This document shows positions 33,929 to 44,916 of a stretch of 64,000 nt of DNA, piece by piece. Origin of the DNA: Okapia johnstoni (taxonomy: Eukaryota; Chordata; Mammalia; Artiodactyla; Giraffidae); contig CM044322.1 in the NCBI GenBank assembly GCA_024291935.2, positions 65,277,405 through 65,341,404 of the forward strand, read 5' to 3'. Each line of letters begins with the position of its first letter. The stretch's first letter is position 1. The position numbers and the translations under genes were made by a program. Under the pieces are notes generated by a model, which saw only the letters and a list, made by a program, of their open reading frames with translations, made no database searches and was not told the origin of the DNA.

Positions 33929-35180
33929 GAATTCAGGGTTCTAGAGATTCTTAAGCTGTATCAATCAAGCTAAGAAATTAACACTCACCAAAAACATGAC
34001 TTTGGCAGGGACGAGTAATTTCTTTCTTCTCTTGAAACACCTCCTTTAGCATGGGAAATAGGATGCTGTCTTCAATGACCTTTTATCAAGTATGCATCTT
34101 AAGCTTTTGTGAAAAAGGTTACATCCGCAGAATTATTTCCATTTAATGTGTTGATCAATTTTGTTGCAATGCTCATCTTCCCAAGAGAATTTACCTATCT
34201 GAAATGGATGAGAGTTTGGAAAAGACACAAAGAATGTGGCTCGTTTGAAAAAATAGGTTTGCAACTGCTTAAATCATATGGTCTGGTTAACAAGCTTTGA
34301 TTTGTCTCACTGTAGTTCCTTATCCTTCATCAAACAATAGCATTGCATTTTCTTTTCTTGATTGACATTTTTTACTTTGGCTATGTTTCTCTGAACTTAA
34401 GATAATGGTTTACAGTCACACTATCTAGAAGTTATAAAGGGTGATAATTGGAGCAAATTGTAGGCTTTCTTGTCAAGTCTATTAGTTGGTGGATTTCATG
34501 ACACCCACATGATGTTTAACCTCTAAAAGTATGATAACAAGGATAGAAGGGAGGGCAAGTGTTTTTCTGATACAAAGATGAAATATTACTGCTAAATAAA
34601 ACACTGATTTGTAGCTTCAGTATTTGTGTTATGAAGGATATTATCGATGTGGGCTAACAGGAAAATTTAATGCAATTATCTAGATTCAAGAATACTTCTT
34701 TCTATTTTATGTAGGGAAATCTTGCTAAAATCAGTGAGGAGTTACCTTTGATTATTTATAACCCATTAAATATCTAAACAAAGACACTTCCAGTTGGACT
34801 ACAGATAAATAATTCTTTCTACTATTAATGAAATTAAATATAAAGTGAATTTTTCTCTATCATTGTTAGATATGTAACATATTTTTCTCCAAATATCTAA
34901 TATATAACCAAGAAATTATACCAAAGTCCTGGTTTAACATTATAAAAATATGTCTAATATATACTTATAGGTTATAATTAATATATATTAATGCAATAAT
35001 TTCATATCTAATTCAGATAATTTATGTAAATATATTAAAATTGTTTTATACTTATTTTTGTGGATTTCAGATGCACAAAATTAACTTATAATCTGTGGGT
35101 TTTGATTTACTATTTAGTTCATGTTGTCCTCTTATTTTATTGTACTTAGTCATTCATAGCTTATTAATATAACAGCATTA
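33929..35180. other. No gene or repeat recognised
   Basis: AT-rich single-copy-looking DNA, 1.25 kb. A 63-codon frame (34109-34300) has no recognisable motif. Confidence 0.45.
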
Positions 35181-35263
35181 CATTGGGTTGGCCAAAAACT
35201 TTGTTCAGGTTTTCTATAAGATGTTATGGAAAAACCTGAATGAACTTGTAAGCCAACCCAGTG
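35181..35263. mobile_element. Mariner-like MITE (83-bp foldback)
   Basis: Near-palindrome: CATTGGGTTGGCCAAAAAC at the left pairs with the reverse of AAGCCAACCCAGTG at the right, and CAGGTTTTCTATAAG pairs with the central ATGGAAAAACCTG. TTA precedes and follows it, consistent with a TA target duplication used by mariner transposases. I recognise the terminal repeat as the ruminant mariner type. It is non-autonomous, with no transposase. Confidence 0.85.
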
Positions 35264-35329
35264 TTATGCTATATTTTGTTATGTTATGATGTGATATTAA
35301 TTTCCTGACAAAGATGGATTTACCATTCT

Positions 35330-35815
35330 CCTTAGCTTGATGAAACTTTAGATTTTCCTGACTTTCGGCCCTTTGACTTCCCTTTTCTTGGAGGCTTTAC
35401 TTTAGAAAATAAGACTGTAAATGCTCTCTTCCCTTTTATGATGTAAATCTTCTTCACACTTTTGAAGTTTGGCAACCCAGAAATGTCTTCCTCGGGGACC
35501 GCTTATTGATCCCTTTGAAATGTAATCATCAAGACACTGCCCCTGACTTCTAGACTGTAGAAGGGTGGAAGTCTAACTTCAATAAGCACCACTCAGCAAA
35601 CTCAGATGCTCTAATCCCACTGCTGAGCCTGCCTAATATCCCCAGAACTTTTTCACTAGATCAGCCCAGTTCTTAAAGTATCTCCAGGCCCTTTTTTCAA
35701 TAGAATTGAATTAAATTTGTTTTCCCTATTGCAATAGTCTTGACTTCTATTGTAATTATCTTGAATAAAGTATTCTTTGCCTTTCTAACTTTATCTTGTG
35801 CAATTTTTCTTTGAG
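35330..35815 (+). mobile_element. Probable LTR of an endogenous retrovirus
   Basis: Mixed-composition block ending in a polyadenylation layout: TTGAATAAAG at 35761-35770, then TATTCTTTGCCTTTCTAAC and TTATCTTGTGCAATTTTTC, as at the R/U5 end of many LTRs. No internal retroviral sequence follows, so it would be a solo or truncated LTR. The family and left edge are uncertain. Confidence 0.45.
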
Positions 35816-35996
35816 AGTCCCAAGAGCTAACATCATTTTTTAATTAACTTTTCCATTAATGCTAATTTTATTATTCTTATTAATTTTAATAAGACATGCA
35901 GTATTCTATTAGTTTCAGGCATATAGCATAGTGACACAATATGTTTATACATTACAAAATGATCACCACAATAAGTCTAATTACTGTCTGTCATTC

Positions 35997-36140
35997 CTGG
36001 TCAAAAGATCTCCTGGAGCAGGGCATGGCAGCCCACTCCAGTATTCTTGCCTGGAGAATCCCCATGGACAGAGGAGGCTGGCAGGCAGTCCATGGGGTCA
36101 CAAAAGGATCAGACATGACTAAAATGACTTAGCACACAAA
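35997..36140 (+). mobile_element. Bov-tA SINE, 5'-truncated, nested in L1
   Basis: GATCTCCTGGAGCAGGGCATGGC, CCCACTCCAGTATTCTTGCC, ATGGACAGAGGAGGCTGGC and CAGACATGACTAAAATGAC. The L1 sequence continues on both sides (ACTGTCTGTCA left, ATGTACCATACAGAGG right). Confidence 0.87.
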
Positions 36141-36457
36141 AATGTACCATACAGAGGTAGTACATTTTTATTGCCACTGTGCATTTTGTCCTCAAGACTT
36201 CTTTACCTCATAGCTGGAAGTGTGGATCTCTTTTTCCCTACACCTACCCTTAACCCCCAGACTCACTCCCCTCTGACAACTAACAACTTGCTCTCTTTAT
36301 CTATGAATTTTTCTTTTGTTTATTCATTTGTTATTTTTTTAGATAACATACAAGTGAAATCATACAGTATTTGTCTTCCTCTGACTGATTTCACTTAGCA
36401 TAAAACCCTCTAGATTCATCCATGTCAACATAAATCACAAGATTTCATTCTTCTCAG

Positions 36458-36666
36458 GGCTTCCCTGGTGGCTCAGATGGTAAAGCGTCTGCCTACAATG
36501 AGGGAGACCTGGTTTCGATCCCTGGGTCAGGAAGATCCTCTGGAGAAGGCAATGGCAACCCACTCCAGTACTCGTGCCTGAAAAATCCCATGGACGGAGG
36601 AGCCTGATAGGCTACAGTCCATGGGGTCGCAAAGAGTTGGACACGACTGAGTGACTTCACTTCACA
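36458..36666 (+). mobile_element. Bov-tA SINE, full length, nested in L1
   Basis: Complete copy from GGGCTTCCCTGGTGGCTCAG (A-box region) and GGTTTCGATCCCTGGGTCAGG (B-box region) to GTTGGACACGACTGAGTGAC and TTCACTTCAC. L1 sequence flanks it (AAGATTTCATTCTTCTCA left, ATGGCTGAGTAATAGTC right). Confidence 0.93.
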
Positions 36667-36865
36667 TGGCTGAGTAATAGTCTATTGATGATATATATAG
36701 CATCTTCTCAATGGACACTTTTTGGTTCCATATCTTGGCTATTGTAAACACTGCTGCAGTAATATAGCTGTACACATACATTTTTTAAAATTGATGTTTT
36801 CATTTTCTTCAGATAAACAATCAAAAGTGGATTGCTAGATTTTATAGTAACTCTATTTTAATTTT

Positions 36866-37027
36866 AAAAGGAACCTCCATCTTTCAAATTCCATATACAT
36901 ACATGGCTGATTCATGTCAATGTATGGCAAAAACTACTACAATATTGTAAAGTAATTAGCCCCCAACTAAAATAAATAAAAAATAAAAATTAAAAATAAA
37001 ATAAAATAAAATAAAAGGAACCTCTAT
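36866..37027 (+). mobile_element. Short L1 3' end nested in an older L1, with 15-bp target-site duplication
   Basis: The inserted 132 bases (36881-37012) are the last part of the ruminant L1 3' UTR (GGCTGATTCATGTCAATGTATGG, AATATTGTAAAGTAATTAGCC) plus an AAAAT-rich tail. The host L1 is split at AAAAGGAACCTCCAT (36866-36880), repeated as AAAAGGAACCTCTAT (37013-37027), 14 of 15 matching. The insertion is opposite in strand to its host element. Confidence 0.94.
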
Positions 37028-37460
37028 ACTGTTTTCCATAGTAGCTACACTTATGTACCTTTTTATCAACAGTGTACAAGTGTTATCTTTCTCCACATTC
37101 TCACCAGTACCTGCTGTTTCTTATCTTTTTGATTATAGCCAGTCTGACTGGTGTAAGGTGGCGTCGCATTTGCATATTTCTGATAACTCATGATTTTGAG
37201 CATGTTTTCATGTGTCCGTTGGCCATCTGTATGTCTTTTGTAGAAAAATATCTATTCAGATCTTCTGTCCATTTTTAATGAGATTGTGTGACTGTTTTGA
37301 TATGGAGTTCTATAAGGTTTTTTGTGTGTATTTCCTACACCAAACCCTTATCAGATATATCATTTTCAAATTCTTTTCACATCGAGTAGGTTAACTTTTG
37401 TCTTGTTTGGTCCTATTTGATTATTTTTGCTTTTGCTGCCCTTGCCTGAAGAGATAGATT

Positions 37461-37513
37461 AAAATATACATATATATTTAATATTTAATATATATATATA
37501 TATATATATATAT
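37461..37513. repeat. AT/TA simple repeat inside L1
   Basis: Mostly alternating TA (a run of about 13 TA units at 37488-37512) located where L1 normally has an A-rich stretch; probably a microsatellite expanded from that seed. Confidence 0.85.
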
Positions 37514-37850
37514 CTTGCTCTCACCAATGTTAAAGAGCATAGGGCCCATGTTTGCTTTGAGGAGTTTTTAGGATTTCTGGTGTTGTATTTAAGTCCTTCC
37601 TTCATTTTGAGTTTGCTTTTGTATATGGTGTAAGAAAAGGGTCTAGTTTCATTCTTTTGCATGTGATTATCCAAATTGTATAAACCATTTATTGAAGAGA
37701 CGTTTTCCCATTTATATTCTTGCCTCCTTTGTCATATTGTTGTATAAGTGTGTGTTTGTATCTAAGCTCTCTGTTCTGTTCCACTGAGCTGTAGCTGTGT
37801 GGCTGTTTTTGTGGCAATACCATGCAGTTTTGACTACTATGGAAAAAAAA

Positions 37851-38420
37851 AGAAAGTGTTATCTTTAACCTTCATCATTTTAATTATATTGTATCTTGCT
37901 TTATATTTCTTTGGCTTCATCTTATTTGGAATTCTCTGGACTTCCTATACCTGGCTGTTGCCTTCCCCAGATTAGGTAAGTTTTTAGCTATTTATTCTTC
38001 AAATAATTCTGTGGCTCTTTCTCTCTCTTTTCTCCTTCTGGGAGCCTCTGTAAGTGTTATCCCATTTGATGTTGTCCCAGAAGTCCCTTAAAGCATCCTC
38101 ACATCTTTTAATTATTTTTTGTTTAATTTCGCTACTTTGTCTGGATGCTTTTAATTGCTTTGTCTCCCTGCTTGCTGATTTCTGCTTCCGCGTCATCCAT
38201 TCTGCTGTTGAATACCTCTTGTGCATCTTTCAGTTTGGTTATAATTAGCTTGGTACTCCCTGTTTTCTCCTTTCTTCTCTCCAGTCTTGGGGGCAGGGTC
38301 TTACTCTGTGCTCTCCCCTCCCTTATGGACCCAAGTATTGTTGGTTCTTCAGCCTGTGCATTTTTTAACTTGTTACAATGGATCAGCAACTTCCAAGCTC
38401 CTTATGTGTGGGCCTAGAAA
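37851..38420 (-). mobile_element. L1 ORF1 relic
   Basis: Minus-strand fragments resemble L1 ORF1 (the RNA-binding, coiled-coil protein). MDDAEAEISKQGDKAIKSIQ at 38132-38389 corresponds to the end of the coiled coil. CEDALRDFWDNIKWDNTY at 37999-38226 corresponds to the conserved LWDNIKRxNI block that starts the RNA-recognition region. The frame is broken by stops. It directly follows the ORF2 relic and shares its strand, so both are probably parts of one element with the middle deleted. Confidence 0.7.
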
Positions 38421-38506
38421 CTGGAAATGTGTTTGTTTTTTGAGAAGGTTTTAACTAATAAAAGGGATTGCATTTCAGAAAGGAGAGGAGGAGGATGAAA
38501 GGAATA

Positions 38507-38735
38507 GTGTGCAATGTTTACGAATGGGGACCAGGAGGCCTAATGTCAGAGGTTTAAATCCCAGCTTTGCCACATACTAGCCTGTCTGTGATTAGTTCTC
38601 TTTGACTATAGTATTGGATAATAGGAATATATAATTTCAGAGAACTGAGGTTTAAGATATCATAAAACTTGTATATTTAGCACTATGCCTGGTGCATGCT
38701 ATGTATTCCATTAGAGTTAGCTGTTTCTGTAGAAT
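38507..38735 (+). mobile_element. MIR SINE
   Basis: AATGTCAGAGGTTTAAATCCCAGCTTTGCCACATACTAGCC is the MIR tRNA-like B-box/core region. GGATAATAGGAATAT, TTTAGCACTATGCCTGGTGCATGC and TATGTATTCCATTAGAG follow the expected 3' order. Strongly diverged, as expected of an ancient element. Confidence 0.78.
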
Positions 38736-39767
38736 TTATATAAGCTGTTAGTACAGTGCTAATTTGGTAACAATTGAATAGTCCAACTCCCTATCTTTAA
38801 ACATATGCTTGTAGAATTCCAGAAAGTTGTGCATCATTCATTTCTAGTATGTTATTATTCATACTAAGTCTCAGCCTGTTCACATTTATACTCTGTTAAT
38901 TGAAATTCCTCCAAATATTTTATATGATAATGTAATTTCAGGAATAGAGCAAGATCTGAGATCCTTATCTAATTTCCAAACCTAAATAGAAGATCATTTA
39001 TAATACATAACAGATTATTATATATTTATAACTAGAAAAATTCTATATGACAGAATTATCTACCTCTTCAAGAAACCCATGCAATTTTGTAAATACTTTA
39101 TGCCATGCACACATCTGTGCACACGCACTCCTGTATGTTTAAAGTAGCATTAAAATCTATTTTTTTTTTTGGATAGATAATCAAATATCTTCTAACATCA
39201 TTTAATGCAAGTATATAACTAATTCTAATTGGAAGTTTTCCCCACCATCCTTGTACCCTTTAATAGTATATGTTTTTGTATTCAGCTTGTACAGGTTAAC
39301 AGAGAACAAGGCCTTTGACTACCCTCTCTCCTGATTCAAGGACAAAAATATTAAAGAAGTAGCTTAGACGCAGTTAAGGTAAGGAGTTATTTTTCACTTT
39401 AGAGGATTAATCCACAGATCTTTTAGCTCAAAAGAGAGGTGAAGAAGTAGAAAAATTTCAAGATAAAAACTTACAAAAAGTCAGTGCATGGATAGAGCAA
39501 TATAGAGTAACATAGCTGCCTGGGGGCAGAGATACTCAGATACTATGTAATTTAAGTAGCCATTTTACATAATTCAAAATATCATTCTTAAAGTGTTCCA
39601 TATCCTCACTATATTTATCTCTGAGTATTTCTCTTTGAATAGTTTAAAATGAAACTTTTGATTTTTGAGTTTTATTTTTTCTGAGCGTTAAAGTTCTATA
39701 TCTTTATGAGCACATGCTTATCAGGAATTAAACTATATATTTGGGATTCAATATTTCCTATTCACTG
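38736..39767. other. No gene or repeat recognised
   Basis: AT-rich 1 kb without a recognisable element. Confidence 0.45.
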
Positions 39768-40072
39768 TATCCTTTTTTTTCCACAGCTATTTGTAAGGCC
39801 TCCTCAGATGGCCATTTTGCTTTTTTGCATTTCTTTTTCTTGGGGATGCTCTTGATTCCTGTCTCCTGTACAATGTCACCAACCTCCATCCATAGTTCAT
39901 CAGGTATTCTGTCTAATCAGATCTAGTCCTTTAAATCTATTTCTCACTTCTACTGTATAGTCATAAGGGATTTGATTTAGGTCATCCCTGAATGGTCTGG
40001 CGTGCTGCCGTTCATGGGGCCACAAAGAGTCGGACACAACTGAGCGACTGAACTGAACTGATATCCTTTTTT
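39768..40072 (+). mobile_element. BovB insertion with 5' inversion and perfect target-site duplication
   Basis: Left part (about 39781-40001) is internal BovB sequence in minus orientation (AGCTATTTGTAAGGCCTCC, GTCTCCTGTACAATGTCAC, GATTTGATTTAGGTCATCC). Right part (about 40002-40061) is the last 60 bases of BovB in plus orientation (GGCGTGCTGCCGTTCATGG, AGTCGGACACAACTGAGCGA, ACTGAACTGA tail). Perfect 11-bp repeats TATCCTTTTTT lie at 39768-39778 and 40062-40072, so the two halves arrived in one event. About 1.6 kb between them is missing. The switch lies in a short shared TCTGG/CCTGG-like region. Confidence 0.93.
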
Positions 40073-40221
40073 ATATTAGCCAATTAGGAAAAGGCTCATA
40101 TAATACCACAGCCAACTAATATTTATTTCTCCAAACACTAACTTTGTAAAAAATAATTGTTATACCATAGATTACATATTTAAAACTTCATGTTATTCCT
40201 AAGATTTTTTCTTTAGCCATT

Positions 40222-40290
40222 TTTCGTTATTGCAGCATAGTTAATCTACAGTGCTGTGTTAGTTTCAGGTGTATAGCAAAGATTACTTGA
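40222..40290 (-). mobile_element. L1 3'-end fragment
   Basis: GTTATTGCAGCATAGTTAATC, TACAGTGCTGTGTTAGTTTCAGGTGTATAGCAAAG is the L1 3' end in reverse. Only about 70 bases are recognisable. Confidence 0.65.
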
Positions 40291-40913
40291 ACTGCTTATT
40301 TAATGCCTTAACCATCATTATGAACCTTCATCACTGCATTTGCAGTAAGCTTTCTCCAGTGACTACTTGAAACTTTTTTCATCTCTGATCTCTTTGTCAC
40401 TTGTCATCGTCATGTCTCTGCCATCACCATTCCTGCTTTTAAGAGATAAGCCTATATAAGCAGTATTTACTAGCACTCACAAAGTTAAAAGCTACTGACA
40501 ACTGAGTATTATTTTGAATGGTTAGAGTTCTTTTCATGGAAGAGTAAACTTGTAAAAAGTAAAATAGATGGCTAGAAATCTGCTCTCTGAGTAAGAAAAC
40601 ATCATTCTTTGTTATGTTTTTTAAGTGAAACAAAGATGAATATTTTTAATGATAAAAGTTACAATTCACAAAGAAGATAGACATCATAAACCATTAGATA
40701 CCTTAACAGTAAAGAAATAAGCATACATAAAGCAAAATTCAGAAGACATATAAGTGAAAAGAAAAACTATAAAACTGTAGTGAGACATATTAATATATTT
40801 CAGAGAATGTTATCAATGCAGAAAAAATAAGAACAGAAGCATCTTGAATGTTGTCAATAATTTAAATATGATATAGTTGTGTTTAATTTATTAATTGTAT
40901 CCTACACAGAAGC
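40291..40913. other. No gene or repeat recognised
   Basis: AT-rich sequence; no signal. Confidence 0.45.
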
Positions 40914-42204
40914 TACCTCAGTTGCTCAGTCATGTCCAACTCTCTGAGACCCCATGGACTGCAGCACACCAGGCTTCCCTTTCCATCATCAACTCATGGA
41001 GTTTGCTCAAACTCATTTGCATCAAGTCTGTGATGCATTCCAACCATTTCATCCCCTTCTCCTTCTGCCTTCAATCTTTCCCAGCATCAGGGTATTTTCA
41101 AATGAGTCAGTTCTTCACATCAGGTGGCCAAAGTATTGGAGTTTCAGCTTCAGTATCAGTTCTTCCAATGAATATTCAAGACTGATTTCTTTTAGGATGG
41201 ACTGGTTGGATCTCCTTGCAGTCCAAGGGACTCTCAAGAATCTTCTCCAACAACACAGTTCAAAAGCATCAATTCTTTGGTGCTCAGCTTTCTTTATGGT
41301 CCAACTTTCACATCCACACATAACTACTAGAAAAACCATTGTTTTGACTAGACCAGCCTTTTTCGGTAAAGTAATATCTCTGCTTTTTAATATGCTGTCT
41401 AGGTTTGTCATAGGTTTTCTTCAAGGAGCAAGCGTCTTTTAATTTCATGGTTGCAGTCACCATCTGCAGCTATTTTAGAGCCCAAGATAATAAAGTCTGT
41501 CATAGTTTCCATTGTTTCCTCATCTATTTGCCATGAAGTGATGGGACCAGATGGCTTGATCTTAGTTTTCTGAATGTTGAGCTTTAAGCCGGCATTTTCA
41601 CTATCTGCTTTCACATTCATTAAGAGGCTCTTTAGTTCTTCTTCAGTTTCTGCCATAAGGGTGGTGTCATCTGCATATCTGAGGTTATTGATATTTCTCC
41701 CGTCACTCTTGATTCCAGCTTGTGCTTCATCTGGCCTGGCATTTTGCGTGATGTGTCTGCATATACGTTAAATAAGCAGGGTGACAATATAAAGCCTTGA
41801 AATACTACTTCCCCAATTTGGAACCAGTCTGTTGTTCCACATCCGGTTCTAACTATTGCTTCTTGACCTGCATACAGATTTATCAGGAGGCAGATAATGT
41901 GGTCTGGTATTCCCATGTCTTAAAGACTTTTCCACAGTTTCTTGTGATCCACACAGTCAAAGGTTTTGGCATAGTCAATAAAGCAGAAGTAGATGGTTTT
42001 CTGGAACTCTGTTGTTTTTTCAATGATCCAGAGAATGTTGGCAATTAGATCTCTGGTTCCTCTGCCTTTTCTAAAACCAGCTTGAACATCTGGAATTTCA
42101 CAGTTCACATATTGCTGAAGCCTGGCTTGGAGAGTTTTGAGCATTACTTTACTACTGTGTGAGACGAGTGCAATTGTATGGTAGCTTGAGCATTTTTTGG
42201 CATT
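40914..42204 (-). mobile_element. BovB LINE, 3' part (segment A of composite)
   Basis: Reverse-complement BovB from its 3' end (AGTTGCTCAGTCATGTCC at 40918) through the C-terminal region, RT YADD (41666-41677), and upstream RT (FIDYAKTFDCVDHKKLW, AGFRKGRGTRDLIANI) to GAGCATTTTTTGGCATT. It stops at 42204, where plus-strand BovB 5' leader begins with no host DNA between. Several frames are broken. Its last 379 bases are inverted-repeat partners of 44537-44918. Confidence 0.95.
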
Positions 42205-42349
42205 GAGGCAGCTGCGACAGTCCGCGAAGAAGCGAGGTGGCTGTGAGTGTCCGCGCAGAAGCGAGGCAACTGCGATGGTCCGCGCAGAAGCACGGCAGCT
42301 GTGACGGTCCGCAGAGAAGCGAGGTGGGTGCGATGGTCCGCACAGAAGC
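42205..42349 (+). repeat. Array of five 29-bp CpG-rich units in a BovB 5' leader
   Basis: Exactly 5 x 29 bases: 42205, 42234, 42263, 42292 and 42321 are unit starts. The generic unit is GAGGCNGCTGCGAYGGTCC followed by GCGCAGAAGC. Fourteen or more CpGs are visible in 145 bases, in contrast to the CpG-poor surroundings. The near-full-length BovB ending at 29683 keeps only about 21 bases of one unit, so copy number differs between elements. Promoter-associated 5' repeats are known in some LINEs; a promoter role here is inference. Confidence 0.93.
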
Positions 42350-44116
42350 GTGGCCGAGAGGAGCTACCCCAGGCCAGAGGCCGGGGGCAGCGGCCGAGAA
42401 GCATTACCCCAGGTGCAAGGAGTGGTGGCTGGGCTGCGTGGGCAGAGGAGGGCCTAGAGGAGTTACTCCATGTTCAAAGTCGGGAGAGGCCATCATGAGT
42501 AGATACCCCTTTTCCAAGATAAGGAGCAATGGCTGCACTTTGCTGGAGCAGCCGTGAAGAGTTACCCCACGTCCAAAGTTAGAGAAACCCAAGTAAGACG
42601 GTAGGTGTTGCGAGAGGACATCAGAGGGCAGACACTGAAATTATAATCACAGAAAACTAGCTAATCTGATCAAACGGACCACAGCCTTGTCTATCTCAAT
42701 GAAACTAAGCCATGCCATGTGGGGCCACCCAAGATGGACGGGTCATAGTGGAAATGTCTGACAGAATGTAGTCCACTGGAGAAGGGCATGGCAAACCACT
42801 TCAGTATTCTTGCCTTGAGAACCCCACGAACAGTATGAAAAGGCAAAAAGATACAACACTGAAAGATGAACTCCCCAGGTCGGCAGGTGCCCAATATGCT
42901 ACTGAAGAAATAACTCCAGAAAGAATGATGGGATGGAGCCAAAGCAAAGAAAATACCCAGCTGTGGATGTGACTGGTGATAGAAGCAAAGTCCGATGCTG
43001 TAAAGAGCAATATTGCATAGGAACCTGGAACGTTAGGTCCATGAATCAGGGCAAATTGGAAGTGGTCAAACAGGAGATGGCAAGAGTGAATGTCGACATT
43101 CTAGGAATCAGTGAACTAATATGGACTGAATGGGTGAATTTAACTCAGATGACCATTATATCTACTACTGTGGGCAGGAATACCTTAGAAGAAATGGAGT
43201 AGCCCTCATAGTCAACAAAAGAGTCCGAAATACAGTACTTGGATGCAGTCTCAAAAATGACAGAATGATCTCTCTTTGTTTCCAAGGCAAACCATTCAAT
43301 ATCACGGTGATCCAAGTCTATGCCCCGGCCAGTAATGCTAAAGAAGCTGAAGTTGAACAGTTCTATGAAGACCTATTAGACCTTTTAGAACTAAAACCCA
43401 AAAAAAGATGTCCTTTTCAATATAGGGGACTGGAATGCAAAAGTAGGAAGTCAAGAAACACCTGGAGTAGCAGGCAAATTTGACCTTGGAATACAGAATG
43501 AAGCAGGGCAAAGGCTAATAGAGTTCTGCCAAGAGAATGCACTGGTCATAGCAAACACCCTCTTCCAACAACACAAGAAAAGACTCTACATAAGGACATC
43601 ACCAGATGGTCAACACTGAATTCAGATTGATTATATTCTTTGCAGCCAAAGATGGAGAAGCTCTATACAGTCAGCAAAAACAAGACTGGGAGCAGACTGT
43701 GGCTCAGATCATGAACTCTTTATTGCCAAATTCAGACTTAAATTGAAGGAAGTAGGGAAAACTACTAGACCATTCAGGGATGACCTAAATCAAATCCCTT
43801 ATGACTATACAGTGGAAGTGACAAATAGATGTAAGGGACTAGATCTGATAGACAGAGTGCCTGATGAACTATAGAGAGAGGTTCATGACATTGTACAGGA
43901 GACAGGGATCAAGACCATCCCCATGGAAAAGAAATGCAAAAAAGCACAATTCCTGCCTGAGGAGGCCTTACAAATAGCTGTGAAAAGAAGAGAAGCAAAA
44001 AGCAAAGAAGAAAAGGAAAGATATTCCCATCTGAATGCAGAGTTCCAAAGAATAACAGGGAGAGATAAGAAACCTTCCTCAGCAATCAATGCAAAGAAAT
44101 AGAGGAAAACAACAGA

Positions 44117-44710
44117 ATGGGAAAGACTAGAGATCTCTTCAAGAAAATTAGAGATATCAAGGGAACATTTCATGCAAAGATGGGCTCAATAAAGGACGGA
44201 AATGGTATGGACCTAACAGAAGCAGAAGATATTAAGAAGAGGTGGCAAGAATACACAGAAGAACTGTACAAAAAAGATCTTCACGACCCAGATAATCACG
44301 ATGGTATGATCACTCAGCTAGAGCCAGACATCCTGGAATGTGAAGTCAAGTGGGCCTTAGGAATCATCACTACGAACAAAGCTAGTGAAGGTGATGGAAT
44401 TTCAGTTGAGCTATTTCAAAACCTGAAAGATGATGCTGTGAAAGTGCTGCACTCTATATGCAAGCAAATCTGGAAAACTCAGCAGTGGCCACAGGACTGG
44501 AAAAGGTCAGTTTTCATTCCAATCCCAAAGAAAGGCAATGCCAATGAATGCTCAAACTATCGCACAATTGCATTCATCTCACATGCTAGTAAAGTAATGC
44601 TCAAAATTCTCCAAGCCAGGCTTCAGCAATACGTGAACCATGAACTTCCAGATGTTCAAGCTGGTTTTAGGAAAGGCAGAGGAACCAGAGATCAAATTGC
44701 CAACATCTGA
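44117..44710 (+). pseudogene. BovB linker / RT N-terminal remnant (197 codons)
   Basis: Open frame in segment B. It contains MGKTRDLFKKIRDIKGTFH, EDIKKRWQEYTEELYKKDL, LEPDILECEVKWALG, FIPIPKKGNANECSNYRTIA (RT motif region) and QAGFRKGRGTRDQIANI, ending at a TGA in place of the usual tryptophan-containing RWI block. It corresponds to the region between the endonuclease and the RT palm. The remaining RT continues for another 200 bases with further stops. Confidence 0.88.
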
Positions 44711-44916
44711 TGGATCATCAAAAAAGCAAGAGAGTTTCAGAAACACATCTCTTTCTGCTTTACTGACTATGCCAAAGCCTTTGACTGTGTGGATCACAAT
44801 AAACTGTGGAAAATTGTGAAAGTGATGGGAATATCAGACCATCTGACCTGACTCTTGAGAAACCTGTATCCAGGTCAGGAAGCAACAGTTAGAACTGGAC
44901 ATGGAACAACAGACTG

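Larger units (their letters stand above)
35840..37850 (-). mobile_element. Old L1 LINE (3' UTR and ORF2 3' half) with nested insertions
   Basis: Collinear reverse-complement L1: TAGTTTCAGGCATATAGCATAG (35911), GTATTTGTCTTCCTCTGAC, CACTTAGCATAAAACCCTC, CATATCTTGGCTATTGTAAAC, ACTGTTTTCCATAGTAGC, GTTGGCCATCTGTATGTC, GGTGTAAGAAAAGGGTC and CCAAATTGTATAAACCATTTATTG, ending at GTTTTGACTACTATGG (37840). Interrupted by two Bov-tA SINEs and one L1 3' end, and by a TA repeat. ORF2 is heavily decayed. The end joins directly to ORF1-like sequence, so about 3 kb of ORF2 is missing. Confidence 0.85.

Noticed and set aside
36458..36530. tRNA gene
   Set aside because: The A- and B-box-like sequences belong to the tRNA-Glu-derived head of Bov-tA. 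The cloverleaf is degenerate and continuous with the SINE body.
42205..42349. CRISPR array
   Set aside because: The units are contiguous 29-mers without spacers, in a vertebrate LINE leader.
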